Source: Flavisolibacter longurius
GTDB lineage: Bacteria; Bacteroidota; Bacteroidia; Chitinophagales; Chitinophagaceae
NCBI GenBank assembly: GCA_013327885.1
Contig: JABUMY010000016.1
Span: 1 to 64,000 of the forward strand
Length of the DNA: 64,000 nt
Direction of reading: 5' to 3'
Positions 23,720-33,915 of the stretch are shown here, in pieces (the first letter of the stretch is position 1; every line of letters starts with the position of its first letter). The notes beneath the pieces are model-generated. The model saw only the letters and a program-made list of their open reading frames with translations, did no database searches and had not been told where the DNA came from. Both the position numbers and the translations under genes were made by a program.

Positions 23720-26110
23720 GTGATGAAAGAAAGCGCCGCAGCACATAAGACAAGAACCGACGTGAGCATCAAGGAGCATATTTTTAAATACCTCCGCTAC
23801 CTTCCCTTGTATGTACTATTTATTGCCCTGGCACTGCTGGGGTCTTATGTATATATACGTTATGCCACAGAAATTTTCCGATCGACCGGACAGATCGTCC
23901 TTCGTGACGATAAAAACGCCAGTTCTTTCAAGGACGATAAGCTGGACCTGTTGATGCAATCTGATTCTAGGAAGAATGTGCAAACCGAGGTAGAGATCAT
24001 TCAATCAAAGCCGGTTATGCGCAGAGTGGTAGAAGGGCTCAACCTGAACTTCAATTACATTGCAATCGGTCGTTTTAAAGAACAGAATATCTACAAGACG
24101 GCTCCTTTTCGTGTAGAGGCACAGCAGATCACAGACTCGTCAGAAAGCTTCACACTTAAGCTGTTATTCAATACGCAAAATTCGTTTACTGTAAATGACT
24201 CCCGGCAAACCTATGTCTTTGGGCAGACCATTAAAAACGAATATGGTCAATTCAAGGTGGTGCGGATATCCGATGATCCTATCAGCCAAGAATGCCAGGT
24301 GAAATGGAACCCTACCGATGTGCAGGTTGGTATTTTTCTGGATGGCTTGCTCGTGACGCCAAAAATGAATACCAGCATTTTAACCATTACAATGGATGCT
24401 ACCAGTCCGGAATTGGCAGCAGATATCATCAACCAACTTATCGAGGAGTACCGCAAGACCACCATTGAGGATAAAAACGAGGTTACCCAAAAATCACTGG
24501 CGTTTATCGACGCGAACCTACGCGGTCGCGAAAAAGAGCTTGACAGCATCAAACAGGTATATGTAGCCTTTCAAAAGGCCAACAATATTATCGATGCCGA
24601 AACGCAGTCTTCTAATTATTTTACCCGTGTGGAAGATGCTTTGCAGCAGGAACAACAACAACGGGTATTGCTCAACAACGCCACGCAACTGCAGGATTAT
24701 CTGCGAGCCGAAACCAATAGTCAAAGCGTCGTTCCGTCTTCTTTGGGTATAGAAGATCCGACCTTGAATACCTTGGTAGCCTCTTACAATACAGCGCAAA
24801 TGCAGCGCAAGGAGTTGTTGGAGAATGCTCCTCCCGGTAACATTATGGTGCAGCAAAAAACCAGCGAGGTTGAAATGCTGCGTACCAAAATTCTCGAAAA
24901 TGTAAAAAACATTCGTACCGCCTACAGTGGTTCTATCGGCACATTGCGTAGTACCAGCAGTGCCGCCGTTTCGCAGATCAATACCCTGCCCAATAAAAAG
25001 CAGGAGATGATCAACATTCAGCAACAACTGGAAACAAAAGCACAGATCTATAATACGCTTTTGTCGAAACGCGAAGAGTCGGCTATTGCCCTGGCTTCTA
25101 CTATCTCCAATACCAAAATCCTATTAGAGGCAACGCCAAACTCCACACCGGTAAAGCCCAACGGAAGAAATGTAAAGATCCTGACAATATTAACTGCGCT
25201 TTTGTTACCCACTATCATCATTATCATTATTGATCTTGTCAATGATAAAGTGACCTCACGCAGTGATATCGAAAAGCTCACAGATACAACTATCTTAAGC
25301 GAGGTTGGCCACTCGGGCGATGAAGGCACTCTTATTGTGACCTCGGGCAACCGGAAATTCATTGCCGAACAATTCAGGATACTTCGCTCCAATCTTCAAT
25401 ATGTGTTGCCCAATATTAAGAATCCGGTGATCATGGTAACTTCTTCGTTCAGCGGGGAAGGAAAATCTTTTGTAAGTACAAATACAGGAGCTGTAATGGC
25501 GCTGGCAAACAAGCGTACGGTTATTCTTGAATTTGATATACGCAAACCCAAGATTCTTTCGGGACTGGGGTTGCCAAAGCGACAAGGCCTGACAAACTTT
25601 TTATTAGGGCAAGCAACGATTGAAGAGATTATTCAACAGGTACCAGGCTACGAAAACCTTTTTGTTCTGCCTTGCGGACCCATTCCTCCCAATCCGGCTG
25701 AATTATTACTAGATGTAAAGTTCCAGGAATTGTTTACCTACCTGCGCCAGAACTTTGATGTTACGATCATGGATACCGCCCCGGTGGGAATGGTTAGTGA
25801 TGCGATGACATTAAGCAAGTTTGCTGACTGTACCCTTTATATTGTTCGGCAAGGGCATACCTACCGGAAACAAATCCGCCTGGTGGATGACTATCACAAA
25901 GAAGGAAAGTTGCCCAAAGTTTCCATTGTACTGAATGATGTGAAAGCGCAGGGTGGCTATGGTAATTATGGCTATGGTTATGGCTATGGTTACGGGGCCG
26001 GTTATTTTGAAGAGGAAGAAAAAGGTACCGGTGCTATGCGGGGTTGGTTTAGCTGGCTGGGTAAAAAGAACGGAGTAGATAAAAAACGTAAAAAGAAAAA
26101 AGCAAAATGA
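23720..26110 (+). CDS. wzc: Wzc-type polysaccharide co-polymerase with tyrosine kinase domain
   Basis: This 796-residue inner-membrane protein has a Wzz domain between two membrane helices (about 24-46 and 490-510), with a periplasmic coiled coil. The cytoplasmic BY-kinase has Walker A SSFSGEGKS (about 575), Walker A' EFDIRKP and Walker B VTIMDTAP. A tail GYGNYGYGYGYGYGAGY (about 746-762) provides the autophosphorylated tyrosine cluster. It controls chain length and export together with Wza. The stop overlaps the next start as ATGA. The cognate phosphatase is probably the PHP protein at 42095. Confidence 0.95.
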   Translation: MMKESAAAHKTRTDVSIKEHIFKYLRYLPLYVLFIALALLGSYVYIRYATEIFRSTGQIVLRDDKNASSFKDDKLDLLMQSDSRKNVQTEVEIIQSKPVMRRVVEGLNLNFNYIAIGRFKEQNIYKTAPFRVEAQQITDSSESFTLKLLFNTQNSFTVNDSRQTYVFGQTIKNEYGQFKVVRISDDPISQECQVKWNPTDVQVGIFLDGLLVTPKMNTSILTITMDATSPELAADIINQLIEEYRKTTIEDKNEVTQKSLAFIDANLRGREKELDSIKQVYVAFQKANNIIDAETQSSNYFTRVEDALQQEQQQRVLLNNATQLQDYLRAETNSQSVVPSSLGIEDPTLNTLVASYNTAQMQRKELLENAPPGNIMVQQKTSEVEMLRTKILENVKNIRTAYSGSIGTLRSTSSAAVSQINTLPNKKQEMINIQQQLETKAQIYNTLLSKREESAIALASTISNTKILLEATPNSTPVKPNGRNVKILTILTALLLPTIIIIIIDLVNDKVTSRSDIEKLTDTTILSEVGHSGDEGTLIVTSGNRKFIAEQFRILRSNLQYVLPNIKNPVIMVTSSFSGEGKSFVSTNTGAVMALANKRTVILEFDIRKPKILSGLGLPKRQGLTNFLLGQATIEEIIQQVPGYENLFVLPCGPIPPNPAELLLDVKFQELFTYLRQNFDVTIMDTAPVGMVSDAMTLSKFADCTLYIVRQGHTYRKQIRLVDDYHKEGKLPKVSIVLNDVKAQGGYGNYGYGYGYGYGAGYFEEEEKGTGAMRGWFSWLGKKNGVDKKRKKKKAK

Positions 26111-27072
26111 GGTTATTAATAACCGGTGGAGCCGGTTTTATTGGCTCTAATCTGGTGGAGCATTTTCTGGCTTTGCCTTCCGTGCAACTGGTTAGGGTAC
26201 TGGACAATCTTTCTACCGGGTCCCTGAAAAACATCGAAAGCTTCCTTTCAAACCCCAAGTTTGAATTTTTAGAGGGAGACATCCGCAGCTACGAAACCTG
26301 CCTGCAGGCCTGCAAGGGCATGGACCTGATCACTCACCAGGCAGCCCTTGGGTCTGTACCCCGCTCTATCAATGATCCGCTTACGTCAAACGACGTAAAC
26401 GTTACCGGTACGCTTAACATGTTTACGGCTGCAAAGGAGTCCGGTATTAAGCGGATCGTGTACGCAGCGTCTTCTTCTACCTACGGCGATCATCCCGGTC
26501 TTCCTAAAAAAGAAGACCTGATCGGGAAACCGCTTTCGCCTTATGCCGTTACTAAACTGGTGAACGAACTGTATGCATCAGTTTATGCCAGTATTTATGG
26601 ATTGGAACTGATCGGCCTGCGGTATTTCAATATTTTCGGTCCAAGGCAAAACCCGGCAGGGCCCTATGCGGCGGTAATCCCGCTCTTTGTAAAATCTGTG
26701 TTGGCCAATGAGCCGCCAACTATGAATGGCGATGGTGAGCATAGCCGCGATTTTACCTATGTAACAAACGCAGTGCTGGCGAATGAGCGGGCACTTTTTA
26801 CCCAAAATCCTGCGGCTGTAAACCAGGTATATAACATTGCCTGCGGCGAACAAACAACGCTCAATGACTTGTTTCGCGAGATAAAGAATTTGGCTGGAAG
26901 CGACCTGGCGCCGCAATACGGACCAGAACGAAAGGGTGATGTAAAACACAGCCTGGCAGATATTTCAAAAGCTGAAAACCTGCTTGGCTACAAGCCGGCA
27001 GTTTCTATTCGGGAAGGGCTGAAACCTACATTCGAATGGTATCGCAAGCAACAGCATTTTTCATATAGTTAA
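26107..27072 (+). CDS. wbpP: UDP-N-acetylglucosamine/galactosamine(uronate) 4-epimerase, WbpP/TviC-like
   Basis: A short-chain sugar nucleotide epimerase of 321 residues with the NAD motif TGGAGFIGS (6-14). Downstream segments closely follow WbpP/TviC: ALGSVPRSINDPLTSN, ASSSTYGDHPGLPK, SPYAVTK (the catalytic Tyr and Lys), RYFNIFGPRQNP and INGDGEHSRDF-like. It would interconvert UDP-GlcNAc and UDP-GalNAc or their uronic acids. It is coupled to wzc by a 4-bp overlap and continues the biosynthetic run into rfbB 14 bp later. Confidence 0.88.
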   Translation: MRLLITGGAGFIGSNLVEHFLALPSVQLVRVLDNLSTGSLKNIESFLSNPKFEFLEGDIRSYETCLQACKGMDLITHQAALGSVPRSINDPLTSNDVNVTGTLNMFTAAKESGIKRIVYAASSSTYGDHPGLPKKEDLIGKPLSPYAVTKLVNELYASVYASIYGLELIGLRYFNIFGPRQNPAGPYAAVIPLFVKSVLANEPPTMNGDGEHSRDFTYVTNAVLANERALFTQNPAAVNQVYNIACGEQTTLNDLFREIKNLAGSDLAPQYGPERKGDVKHSLADISKAENLLGYKPAVSIREGLKPTFEWYRKQQHFSYS

Positions 27073-27086
27073 GTCCGCAATTTTTT

Positions 27087-28148
27087 ATGTCAACTACCAA
27101 AACGTTTCTCATCACCGGTGGCGCTGGATTTATTGGATCGCATGTGGTGCGACTGTTTGTAACAAAGTATCCCCACTACCGCATTGTTAACCTGGATGCA
27201 CTGACCTATGCCGGCAACCTGGAGAACCTTCGCGACATAGAAGCCTCTCCCAATTATGTTTTTGAGAAAGTAAACCTGCTGGATACCCAGGCCCTGCAGC
27301 GGGTGTTTCAGCAATACAGCCCCGATGGGGTGATCCACCTGGCGGCAGAGTCGCATGTGGACCGCTCCATTCTTTCACCCTTGGACTTTGTTTATACCAA
27401 TGTGGTCGGAACCGTCAACCTGCTCAATGCCGCCAAAGAGGCCTGGCAGGATGGTTACGAGGGCAAGCTGTTTTACCATGTATCCACTGATGAAGTGTAT
27501 GGAGCCCTAGGTGATACAGGTCTGTTTACTGAGAAGACACCTTACGACCCGCACTCACCGTATTCTGCTTCTAAAGCCGCCTCGGATCATTTTGTGCGGG
27601 CTTACCATGATACCTATGGCCTGCCGGTGGTGGTGAGCAACTGCTCCAACAACTACGGACCTTATCATTTCCCCGAGAAGCTGATCCCGCTTTTTATCAA
27701 TAACATTATCAACAAAAAGCCGCTGCCGGTTTATGGCGATGGGCTCTATACCCGCGACTGGCTTTTTGTAAAAGACCACGCTGCCGCCATTGACCTGGTA
27801 TTTCACCAGGGAAAGAGGGGCGATACCTATAACATCGGTGGCTTTAACGAGTGGAAAAACATTGACCTGGTAAAGCTGCTGTGCCGGCTGATGGATGAAA
27901 AGCTGGGAAGGGCGGAAGGAGAGAGTGAGTCTTTGATCACCTACGTCAAAGACCGTCCGGGCCACGACCGCCGGTATGCCATTGACGCCACCAAGATCAA
28001 TAAAGAGCTGGGATGGAGCCCTTCGGTCACCTTTGAAGAAGGCCTGGGCCAGACCATCGACTGGTACCTGCAGAACGAAGAATGGCTGCAGCATGTTACC
28101 TCCGGCCAGTACCAGCACTATTACCAAACCCAATACCAATCGGCTTAA
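27087..28148 (+). CDS. rfbB: dTDP-glucose 4,6-dehydratase
   Basis: RfbB converts dTDP-glucose to dTDP-4-keto-6-deoxyglucose in the cytoplasm. The 353-residue protein has TGGAGFIGSHVVR (8-20), HVSTDEVYG, the YSASKAASDH catalytic pair, NCSNNYGPYHFPEKLIP and RDWLFVKDH, all standard for the enzyme. It starts the rfbB-rfbC-rfbA set, with 14 bp after wbpP and 42 bp before rfbC. The GC content is higher than in the block from 30 kb on. Confidence 0.95.
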   Translation: MSTTKTFLITGGAGFIGSHVVRLFVTKYPHYRIVNLDALTYAGNLENLRDIEASPNYVFEKVNLLDTQALQRVFQQYSPDGVIHLAAESHVDRSILSPLDFVYTNVVGTVNLLNAAKEAWQDGYEGKLFYHVSTDEVYGALGDTGLFTEKTPYDPHSPYSASKAASDHFVRAYHDTYGLPVVVSNCSNNYGPYHFPEKLIPLFINNIINKKPLPVYGDGLYTRDWLFVKDHAAAIDLVFHQGKRGDTYNIGGFNEWKNIDLVKLLCRLMDEKLGRAEGESESLITYVKDRPGHDRRYAIDATKINKELGWSPSVTFEEGLGQTIDWYLQNEEWLQHVTSGQYQHYYQTQYQSA

Positions 28149-28190
28149 AGCAGGCGTTGCTTTACTGAGCCAATCGATAGAAAAAACTTC

Positions 28191-28757
28191 ATGGAAATCG
28201 TCCCTACGAAACTTGCCGGCTGTTTTATCCTCAGGCCGGCTGTCTTTACAGATGCAAGAGGCTATTTTTTTGAAAGCTTCAACCAGCATCGTTTTCAGGA
28301 GCTAACAGGAGAGAGGGTTCACTTTGTACAAGACAACCAGTCTTTTTCCACCTATGGTGTACTCAGGGGGCTGCACTTTCAAGCCGGCGAACATGCCCAG
28401 GCAAAGCTGGTGCGGGTGCTGCAGGGAGAGGTGCTTGACGTAGCGGTGGACATCCGGCCATCTTCGCCAACCTTTGGTCAGCACATATCTGTGCTTTTGA
28501 GTGCTGAAAACAGGGAGCAATTGTTTATTCCCAAGGGTTTTGCCCATGGGTTTATTGTGCTGAGTAAAACGACAGAATTCTTTTACAAGTGCGATAACTA
28601 TTACCACAAAGCTTCGGAAGGTGGCCTGCGCTACAATGACCCGGCGCTCAACATCGACTGGAAACTTCCCGCATCGGACATTCTGGTTTCCGACAAAGAC
28701 GGGGAGCTCAAAGGTTTGGGCGAAGTATTTGGCTTAACAAAAGCATCCTTCCGATAA
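28191..28757 (+). CDS. rfbC: dTDP-4-dehydrorhamnose 3,5-epimerase
   Basis: RfbC epimerises dTDP-4-keto-6-deoxyglucose at C3 and C5. The 188-residue cupin protein shows the family start (LAGCFILRPAVFTDARGYFFESFNQ), the catalytic His in LRGLHFQ, and the LFIPKGFAHGF strand. It uses ATG 28191 and sits in the rfb run. Since rfbD is not next to it, the final product cannot be named from this locus alone. Confidence 0.95.
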   Translation: MEIVPTKLAGCFILRPAVFTDARGYFFESFNQHRFQELTGERVHFVQDNQSFSTYGVLRGLHFQAGEHAQAKLVRVLQGEVLDVAVDIRPSSPTFGQHISVLLSAENREQLFIPKGFAHGFIVLSKTTEFFYKCDNYYHKASEGGLRYNDPALNIDWKLPASDILVSDKDGELKGLGEVFGLTKASFR

Positions 28758-28819
28758 CCCTTTCCTTCTTTTGGCAATTTGCCAGCCTTTATTTTCTTTG
28801 AAAACAACAAACAAACTTC

Positions 28820-29689
28820 ATGAAAGGAATCATTCTGGCAGGTGGTAGTGGCACCAGGCTTTATCCCATAACTAAAGCTATCTCCAAGCAGCTCATGCCT
28901 ATCTACGACAAGCCGATGATCTACTATCCCTTGTCGGTGCTGATGATGGCAGGCATTAACGAAGTGCTCATCATCACTACACCCGAAGACAATGCTTCTT
29001 TCCGTCGCCTGTTGGGCGATGGCTCACAGATAGGCTGTCGTTTCCAGTACGCCATTCAGGACGTACCTAATGGCCTTGCCCAGGCTTTTGTGATTGGCGC
29101 TGATTTTATCGGCACCGACAAAGTTGCCCTGGTGTTGGGTGATAACATCTTTTACGGTACCGGGCTGGGACGGCAACTGCAGGCCCTCAACAATGTAGAT
29201 GGGGGGTATGTGTTTGCCTACGAAGTATCGGACCCGGAGCGCTACGGGGTGGTGGAGTTTGACGGGGAGAATAAGGTGATCTCCATTGAAGAAAAGCCAG
29301 GGGCACCCAAGTCTAATTTTGCGGTTCCCGGTCTTTATTTCTATGACAACGAGGTTGTAAGCATTGCAGGGAACCTGCAGCCTTCGGCAAGAGGTGAGTA
29401 CGAGATCACCGACGTTAACAAAGAATACCTCCGGCAGGGAAAACTAAAGGTGGCCATCCTCGACAGGGGCACCGCCTGGCTCGATACGGGCACCTTCGAC
29501 TCGCTGAGCGATGCCTCGGAGTTTGTAAGGGTGATAGAAAAACGACAGGGCACCAAGATCGGCTGCATTGAAGAAGTGGCCTACCGCATGGGTTATATTA
29601 ACGAAGAACAACTGCAACAACAAGCCCAAGGTCTTATCAAAAGCGGCTATGGAAAGTACCTGGAGTCAGTAAAAAATAAAAAAAGCTAA
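28820..29689 (+). CDS. rfbA: glucose-1-phosphate thymidylyltransferase
   Basis: RfbA makes dTDP-glucose from dTTP and glucose-1-phosphate, the entry step of the dTDP-sugar path. The 289-residue protein begins [18 protein letters not shown] (nucleotide-binding loop) with [17 protein letters not shown] next and LGDNIFYG for metal binding. All are canonical. It ends the first part of the operon, followed by a 342-bp AT-rich gap. Confidence 0.96.
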   Translation: MKGIILAGGSGTRLYPITKAISKQLMPIYDKPMIYYPLSVLMMAGINEVLIITTPEDNASFRRLLGDGSQIGCRFQYAIQDVPNGLAQAFVIGADFIGTDKVALVLGDNIFYGTGLGRQLQALNNVDGGYVFAYEVSDPERYGVVEFDGENKVISIEEKPGAPKSNFAVPGLYFYDNEVVSIAGNLQPSARGEYEITDVNKEYLRQGKLKVAILDRGTAWLDTGTFDSLSDASEFVRVIEKRQGTKIGCIEEVAYRMGYINEEQLQQQAQGLIKSGYGKYLESVKNKKS

Positions 29690-30031
29690 GTGATCGGTAA
29701 GTCTTGAAGGATTTGGCTTGTTGGCAACGCCATTTGATGTAAGAATAACATAAAATGATATGGCTGAGCTAAAAACATTTTTGATAAGTAAAGATTTGGA
29801 ACAGTTTATTCACAGAAAATAACCTCCCTATTTCGGAAATATTTCATTTCCAAACACCAGGCCTTTTTACATGTTATTGTAAATGCTTGATAAGCTAAAT
29901 TAAATAACGTCCTTTATTTTTGTGATTTTGAAAGAGATGAATGTGATGTTGCTGATTATATAAAAAAATATTACAATGCGTTCCATTTTAAATAGTTGAT
30001 TTTATCCTTTAAATAGTTCAATCATTCACAA
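29690..30031. other. AT-rich gap between rfbA and the sugar-specific block
   Basis: No gene is seen. It contains GGAAAT-N5-ATTTCC (about 29838-29854) and a TATTTTTG -7-like box at 29915-29922 that could start transcription of the block from 30032. The base composition changes here from mixed to AT-rich, which may mark a recombination junction. Confidence 0.45.
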
Positions 30032-30649
30032 TTGAAAGGGTTTTTTTTATTTGCATTATATCTTCGAAAAGTAATCGGCTACGTATGGGCAAAGGCTAGC
30101 AATCTTATCGTATTGCGAACTTCCAATATTATTTACCCTCCGTCATTCGTAATCAATGGTAATTTAAGCATCATAGGAAAAGGCAAGATAAAAGTTGGAA
30201 ACAATGTCATCATTAACTCAGGCATAAAAAAGAATCCGGTTGGCCTTGCTACCAAAACTATATTGTTTTGCTACCCCAATGCGACTATCTCTATGGGAAA
30301 CAATATCGGTATTTCCAATTCCCTGCTGTGCGCAATGAACTCAATAATCATAGAGGACAATGTTAGAATAGGTGGTGGTACGCAAATTCTTGACAATGAT
30401 TTTCACTCCTTATACTTGCCTCAAAGATTGAGCAATCCAGATCCTGATATCAAGTCAAAGCCGGTTTTGATAAAAGCAGGAGCATTTATTGGATGCAACT
30501 CAATTATTCTTAAAGGTGTAACAATAGGCGAACGCAGTGTTATTGCAGCCGGCTCGGTTGTTACGAAATCAATCCCTGCTGATGAAATCTGGGGAGGAAA
30601 CCCGGCTCACTTTATCAAGTCACTTTTAACAGATGAAAGAAACAGATAG
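30032..30649 (+). CDS. hexapeptide-repeat acyltransferase
   Basis: A left-handed beta-helix acetyltransferase of 205 residues. The C-terminal half is of the maltose/serine O-acetyltransferase type: IRIGGGTQILDNDFHSL with the catalytic-type His, then GAFIGCNSIILKGVTIGERSVIAAGSVVT. It likely acetylates a sugar of the repeat unit. The start is TTG at 30032; no ATG lies close. The 3' end overlaps the methyltransferase gene by 17 bp. Confidence 0.85.
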   Translation: MKGFFLFALYLRKVIGYVWAKASNLIVLRTSNIIYPPSFVINGNLSIIGKGKIKVGNNVIINSGIKKNPVGLATKTILFCYPNATISMGNNIGISNSLLCAMNSIIIEDNVRIGGGTQILDNDFHSLYLPQRLSNPDPDIKSKPVLIKAGAFIGCNSIILKGVTIGERSVIAAGSVVTKSIPADEIWGGNPAHFIKSLLTDERNR

Positions 30650-31538
30650 CTTTTTTGTAGACCAAATATGTCCGGTTTGTAAAACTTCGTTGCACACAAA
30701 AGTATTTTCTATTAACCATAGGCAAAGCCAGGTATTAGATATGATAGGCGCTACGGTTAAAGAACCCTATGCTGATATTGTTAAGTGTAAAGAATGTCAG
30801 CATAACTACATGACACCGATAATTTCGGATGAAAAACTGACACACTATTATTCAAAAATCAATTCTGAATTTTACGCAAATCCTAAGCCGGAAGTAGGAA
30901 ATATCAATGAGAAGGAATATGCGGATTACACCAAACTGATTCAAACAAAATGTAAAACCGGCAAGGTTTTAGAAATTGGTTGTGGGAAAGGTTATTTGTT
31001 AAAAACACTCCAGGATAACGGTTTTGAATGTTATGGCGTAGAACCCTCACCGTTTGCTGCCGGCTTTGCAAAAGAAACGTTGAATCTTCAGGTGGAAAAC
31101 TGCTTCCTTCATGAGAGTAGTTTTTTCAATATGAAGTTTGATATTGTTGTCATGATAGATGTTGTAGAACATATTTCCAATATGCAACGCTTCATGCAGC
31201 AGGTCAGCAGTGTATTAAAACCCGGTGCAATTATTTTCATAGGAACCGGGAATATCGACAGCTTTAATGCACGCTTCGCAGGTTCTAATTGGGGATATTT
31301 CGTATCATGGGAACACGTGTCTTTTTTTAATCTAAAAAGCATGCGTGCCTTGTTAACTAATTTTAATTATACGGATATAGAGATCCGGAAAACTTCATTG
31401 CAACATCGGCCGGTAAAAAACACCGTGGAGTTTATAAAAAATGTTGCCAAGAAAGCCATCAACCCTTTCGTAAGACGTAAATTTTATCACGGTATCTGTT
31501 ACGATCACATGATCGTAATGGCTAAGCATAAAGCATGA
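30633..31538 (+). CDS. class I SAM-dependent methyltransferase with N-terminal zinc-ribbon
   Basis: This 301-residue protein has two Cys pairs in the first 55 residues (CPVC near 13-16 and CKEC near 49-52), followed by a Rossmann methyltransferase domain with motif I LEIGCGKGYLL and VMIDVVEHI. This layout is common in sugar C- or O-methyltransferases of polysaccharide loci. The substrate is unknown. It overlaps both neighbours (17 bp and 4 bp), so it is translated within the AT-rich operon block. Confidence 0.85.
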   Translation: MKETDSFFVDQICPVCKTSLHTKVFSINHRQSQVLDMIGATVKEPYADIVKCKECQHNYMTPIISDEKLTHYYSKINSEFYANPKPEVGNINEKEYADYTKLIQTKCKTGKVLEIGCGKGYLLKTLQDNGFECYGVEPSPFAAGFAKETLNLQVENCFLHESSFFNMKFDIVVMIDVVEHISNMQRFMQQVSSVLKPGAIIFIGTGNIDSFNARFAGSNWGYFVSWEHVSFFNLKSMRALLTNFNYTDIEIRKTSLQHRPVKNTVEFIKNVAKKAINPFVRRKFYHGICYDHMIVMAKHKA

Positions 31539-33031
31539 TGAACAGAAAACGTATTACTCTGAATATTGTTTTCTCAGTGATACAAACAGCCTTTATAGGC
31601 ATAACCTATTTTTTTCTTTACCGGTATATGTTGCAGTATCTCGGAGAAAAAGAAATGGGTGTATGGGCTATTGTGCTTTCCGTTTCATCTGTAGCCAATA
31701 TAGCCAATATGGGGATTGGTACCAGCGTGGTGAGGCTAACAGCAAAGTTTACGGTTGCAAACGACAAGGTCAGCATCAACAAACTCATTCATACCGCACT
31801 TGTTTTTTTGGGTATGACTTTCTTGGGCATCGCAATAGTGCTTTATGTAGTCTCTCCATATTGGCTTGGAGTTGTCATTCAGCAAGACTTCTATCAAACT
31901 GCCATAATGCTGATTCCGTATTCGTTAGCTGGCCTTTGGATAAATGCAATCAGCGGTGTGCTTCTTTCCTGTCTAGACGGTTTTCAAAAAAATTTTATTC
32001 GAAGCATCCTCTATGTTGTATCCTGTTTGTTATTACTTCTTTTGAGCTTTTATTTCGTACCCAAATACGGTATTCTGGGCATTGCCTTTGCGCAATTGGC
32101 GCAAGCTGTCTTTTTATTTTTTAGTGCTTTGATTACGTTGAAATTGGTTTTTCGTGAAATGAAAATTTTCCCGCTTCGTTGGGACAAAGTCATTTTCAAA
32201 AACATATTTTCTATTGGTATGAAGGAGCAGGTGATATCACTCTGCCAATTGTGTTTTGATCCCTTGACAAAATCGATGTTGGGTAGTTTTGGTTCGCTGT
32301 CATTGGTAACGTATTACGAGATGGCCAATCGCCTTGTTTTGCAAATGAGAAGTTTATTGGTAAGTGCTAACCAGGTATTCATTCCCGTATTTGCCACAAT
32401 AGATGAAAAGTCAAGCCGGGAGCAAAAACATGCCCTCTTTCAAAAAGTTTTTTCGTTGAATTTGGTTTCAACTCTTTTATGGGCTGTATTGCTTGCGGGG
32501 ACACTGATACCAGTCAGTCATTTGTGGATTGGAAGTTTTCAGATCGATTTTCTTGCCAGCGGCTTGTGTTTGATTATTGCCTATAGCTTTAATATTTTGT
32601 GCAGCCCTGCGTATTTCGCCAACGCAGGCGCCGGCAAACTAAATGATAATGTGATAGGAAACGTCATCATTTGCTTGGTTAATCTTTTACTGGGCTATGT
32701 GTTGGGGTTCTTTTTTGGTGGATATGGCGTATTGGTTGCCTGGTCACTTGCGTTAGCGATAGGCTCACAATATATTATCACGGTTTATAACCGAAAGCAT
32801 AATTTACCCATACAAACCTTATTCAGCAGGGTAGAATTTTGGCTGCTTATTTTGGGGCTGGTATCTACAGTACTCTTAAATTATATATTTCTTCGATTTC
32901 CTGACCTTTCAATACTGCAGATGTTAACAATAAGCCTACTCTTGTTTGGCGTTTGCTGTATTTTGCCTGTCACCAGGCATCCGGTTTTACGTTCTTTGGT
33001 GAACAAGAGTAAGCTAAAATTTAGCAGCTAG
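31535..33031 (+). CDS. wzx: Wzx-type oligosaccharide flippase
   Basis: A polytopic protein of 498 residues with about 12-14 hydrophobic segments, matching the PST/MOP flippase fold. It would move undecaprenyl-linked repeat units across the inner membrane. Sequence is variable in this family, so the call rests on topology, the MVGIGTSVVRL-like N-terminal region and position among glycosyltransferases. ATG 31535 overlaps the previous stop. Confidence 0.85.
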   Translation: MMNRKRITLNIVFSVIQTAFIGITYFFLYRYMLQYLGEKEMGVWAIVLSVSSVANIANMGIGTSVVRLTAKFTVANDKVSINKLIHTALVFLGMTFLGIAIVLYVVSPYWLGVVIQQDFYQTAIMLIPYSLAGLWINAISGVLLSCLDGFQKNFIRSILYVVSCLLLLLLSFYFVPKYGILGIAFAQLAQAVFLFFSALITLKLVFREMKIFPLRWDKVIFKNIFSIGMKEQVISLCQLCFDPLTKSMLGSFGSLSLVTYYEMANRLVLQMRSLLVSANQVFIPVFATIDEKSSREQKHALFQKVFSLNLVSTLLWAVLLAGTLIPVSHLWIGSFQIDFLASGLCLIIAYSFNILCSPAYFANAGAGKLNDNVIGNVIICLVNLLLGYVLGFFFGGYGVLVAWSLALAIGSQYIITVYNRKHNLPIQTLFSRVEFWLLILGLVSTVLLNYIFLRFPDLSILQMLTISLLLFGVCCILPVTRHPVLRSLVNKSKLKFSS

Positions 33032-33034
33032 CCT

Positions 33035-33898
33035 ATGTTACCTCTTATTTCAATTGTCATTGTGACCTTCCGTGCAGGTGCCACGTTGAAAGATTGTTTA
33101 AAATCCGTCATCTCTCAACAATATAAAAATATTGAGCTTGTGGTGATCGATGGTGGCAGTGACGACAATACACTCGATATCATTCAGGCGCATGCTTCCC
33201 ATATTGGTTATTGGGTGAGTGAAAAGGACAAGGGAATTTACGATGCGATGAATAAAGGCATAAAGGCTTGTAAGGGTGACTGGGTTATTTTTCTTGGTGC
33301 CGATGATATTTTCTATTCAGATACAATTTTGAATGAAATTTTCATAGAAAATGAAATTTCAGTTGATGTTAGTTTTTTATACGGTAATATCATCCTTAAA
33401 AGCAACGGAGAGTTAAGAGGAGGAAGCAGGGATTATTACCAGTTAATAGAAAATAATATTCCGCATCAGGCCATATTTTATAAAAAGAAATTATTAGAAC
33501 AATTAGGGGGCTATAACTGCAAGTATAAAATTTTGGCTGATTACGATATCAACTTGCGCATCTTCAGAGAACCAGGAATAGTCAAAAAATATTTGCCGGT
33601 AACCGTGAGCCTTTTTAATGACAAGGGCACTAGTAATACTACAATCGATAAGGATTTCTTTCAGGAACAGTTGCAATATTTCATTACAAAAGATAAATTA
33701 CAGGCCAATAGCCCCCTTTTGCAGAAATATTACTTTTTTAATGGATTTGCATATATTTTGCAGCATCAATGGTTGAAAGGTATACGGGTATTATGGCAGG
33801 CTTTGCGTACGGGCGAAAGAAAATTTTATTATTTTCTGGTTACTGGCCTCTATTTCCTCTCCATAATTGGCGTTAGGAAAAAAATTAAATCAAGCTAA
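33035..33898 (+). CDS. glycosyltransferase family 2
   Basis: This 287-residue GT-A enzyme has the start LISIVIVTFRAGATLKDCL, the VVIDGGSDDNTLDI nucleotide-binding motif, and DxD-like GADDIFYSD near residue 92. The C-terminal part has one hydrophobic helix (FYYFLVTGLYFLSIIG) for membrane association. It begins 3 bp after the wzx stop. The sugar transferred is unknown. Confidence 0.92.
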   Translation: MLPLISIVIVTFRAGATLKDCLKSVISQQYKNIELVVIDGGSDDNTLDIIQAHASHIGYWVSEKDKGIYDAMNKGIKACKGDWVIFLGADDIFYSDTILNEIFIENEISVDVSFLYGNIILKSNGELRGGSRDYYQLIENNIPHQAIFYKKKLLEQLGGYNCKYKILADYDINLRIFREPGIVKKYLPVTVSLFNDKGTSNTTIDKDFFQEQLQYFITKDKLQANSPLLQKYYFFNGFAYILQHQWLKGIRVLWQALRTGERKFYYFLVTGLYFLSIIGVRKKIKSS

Positions 33899-33915
33899 AA
33901 GCTTTATAATTTTCT

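Noticed and set aside
27555-28289. 244-codon minus-strand frame
   Set aside because: Shadow of rfbB and rfbC, both with intact catalytic motifs.
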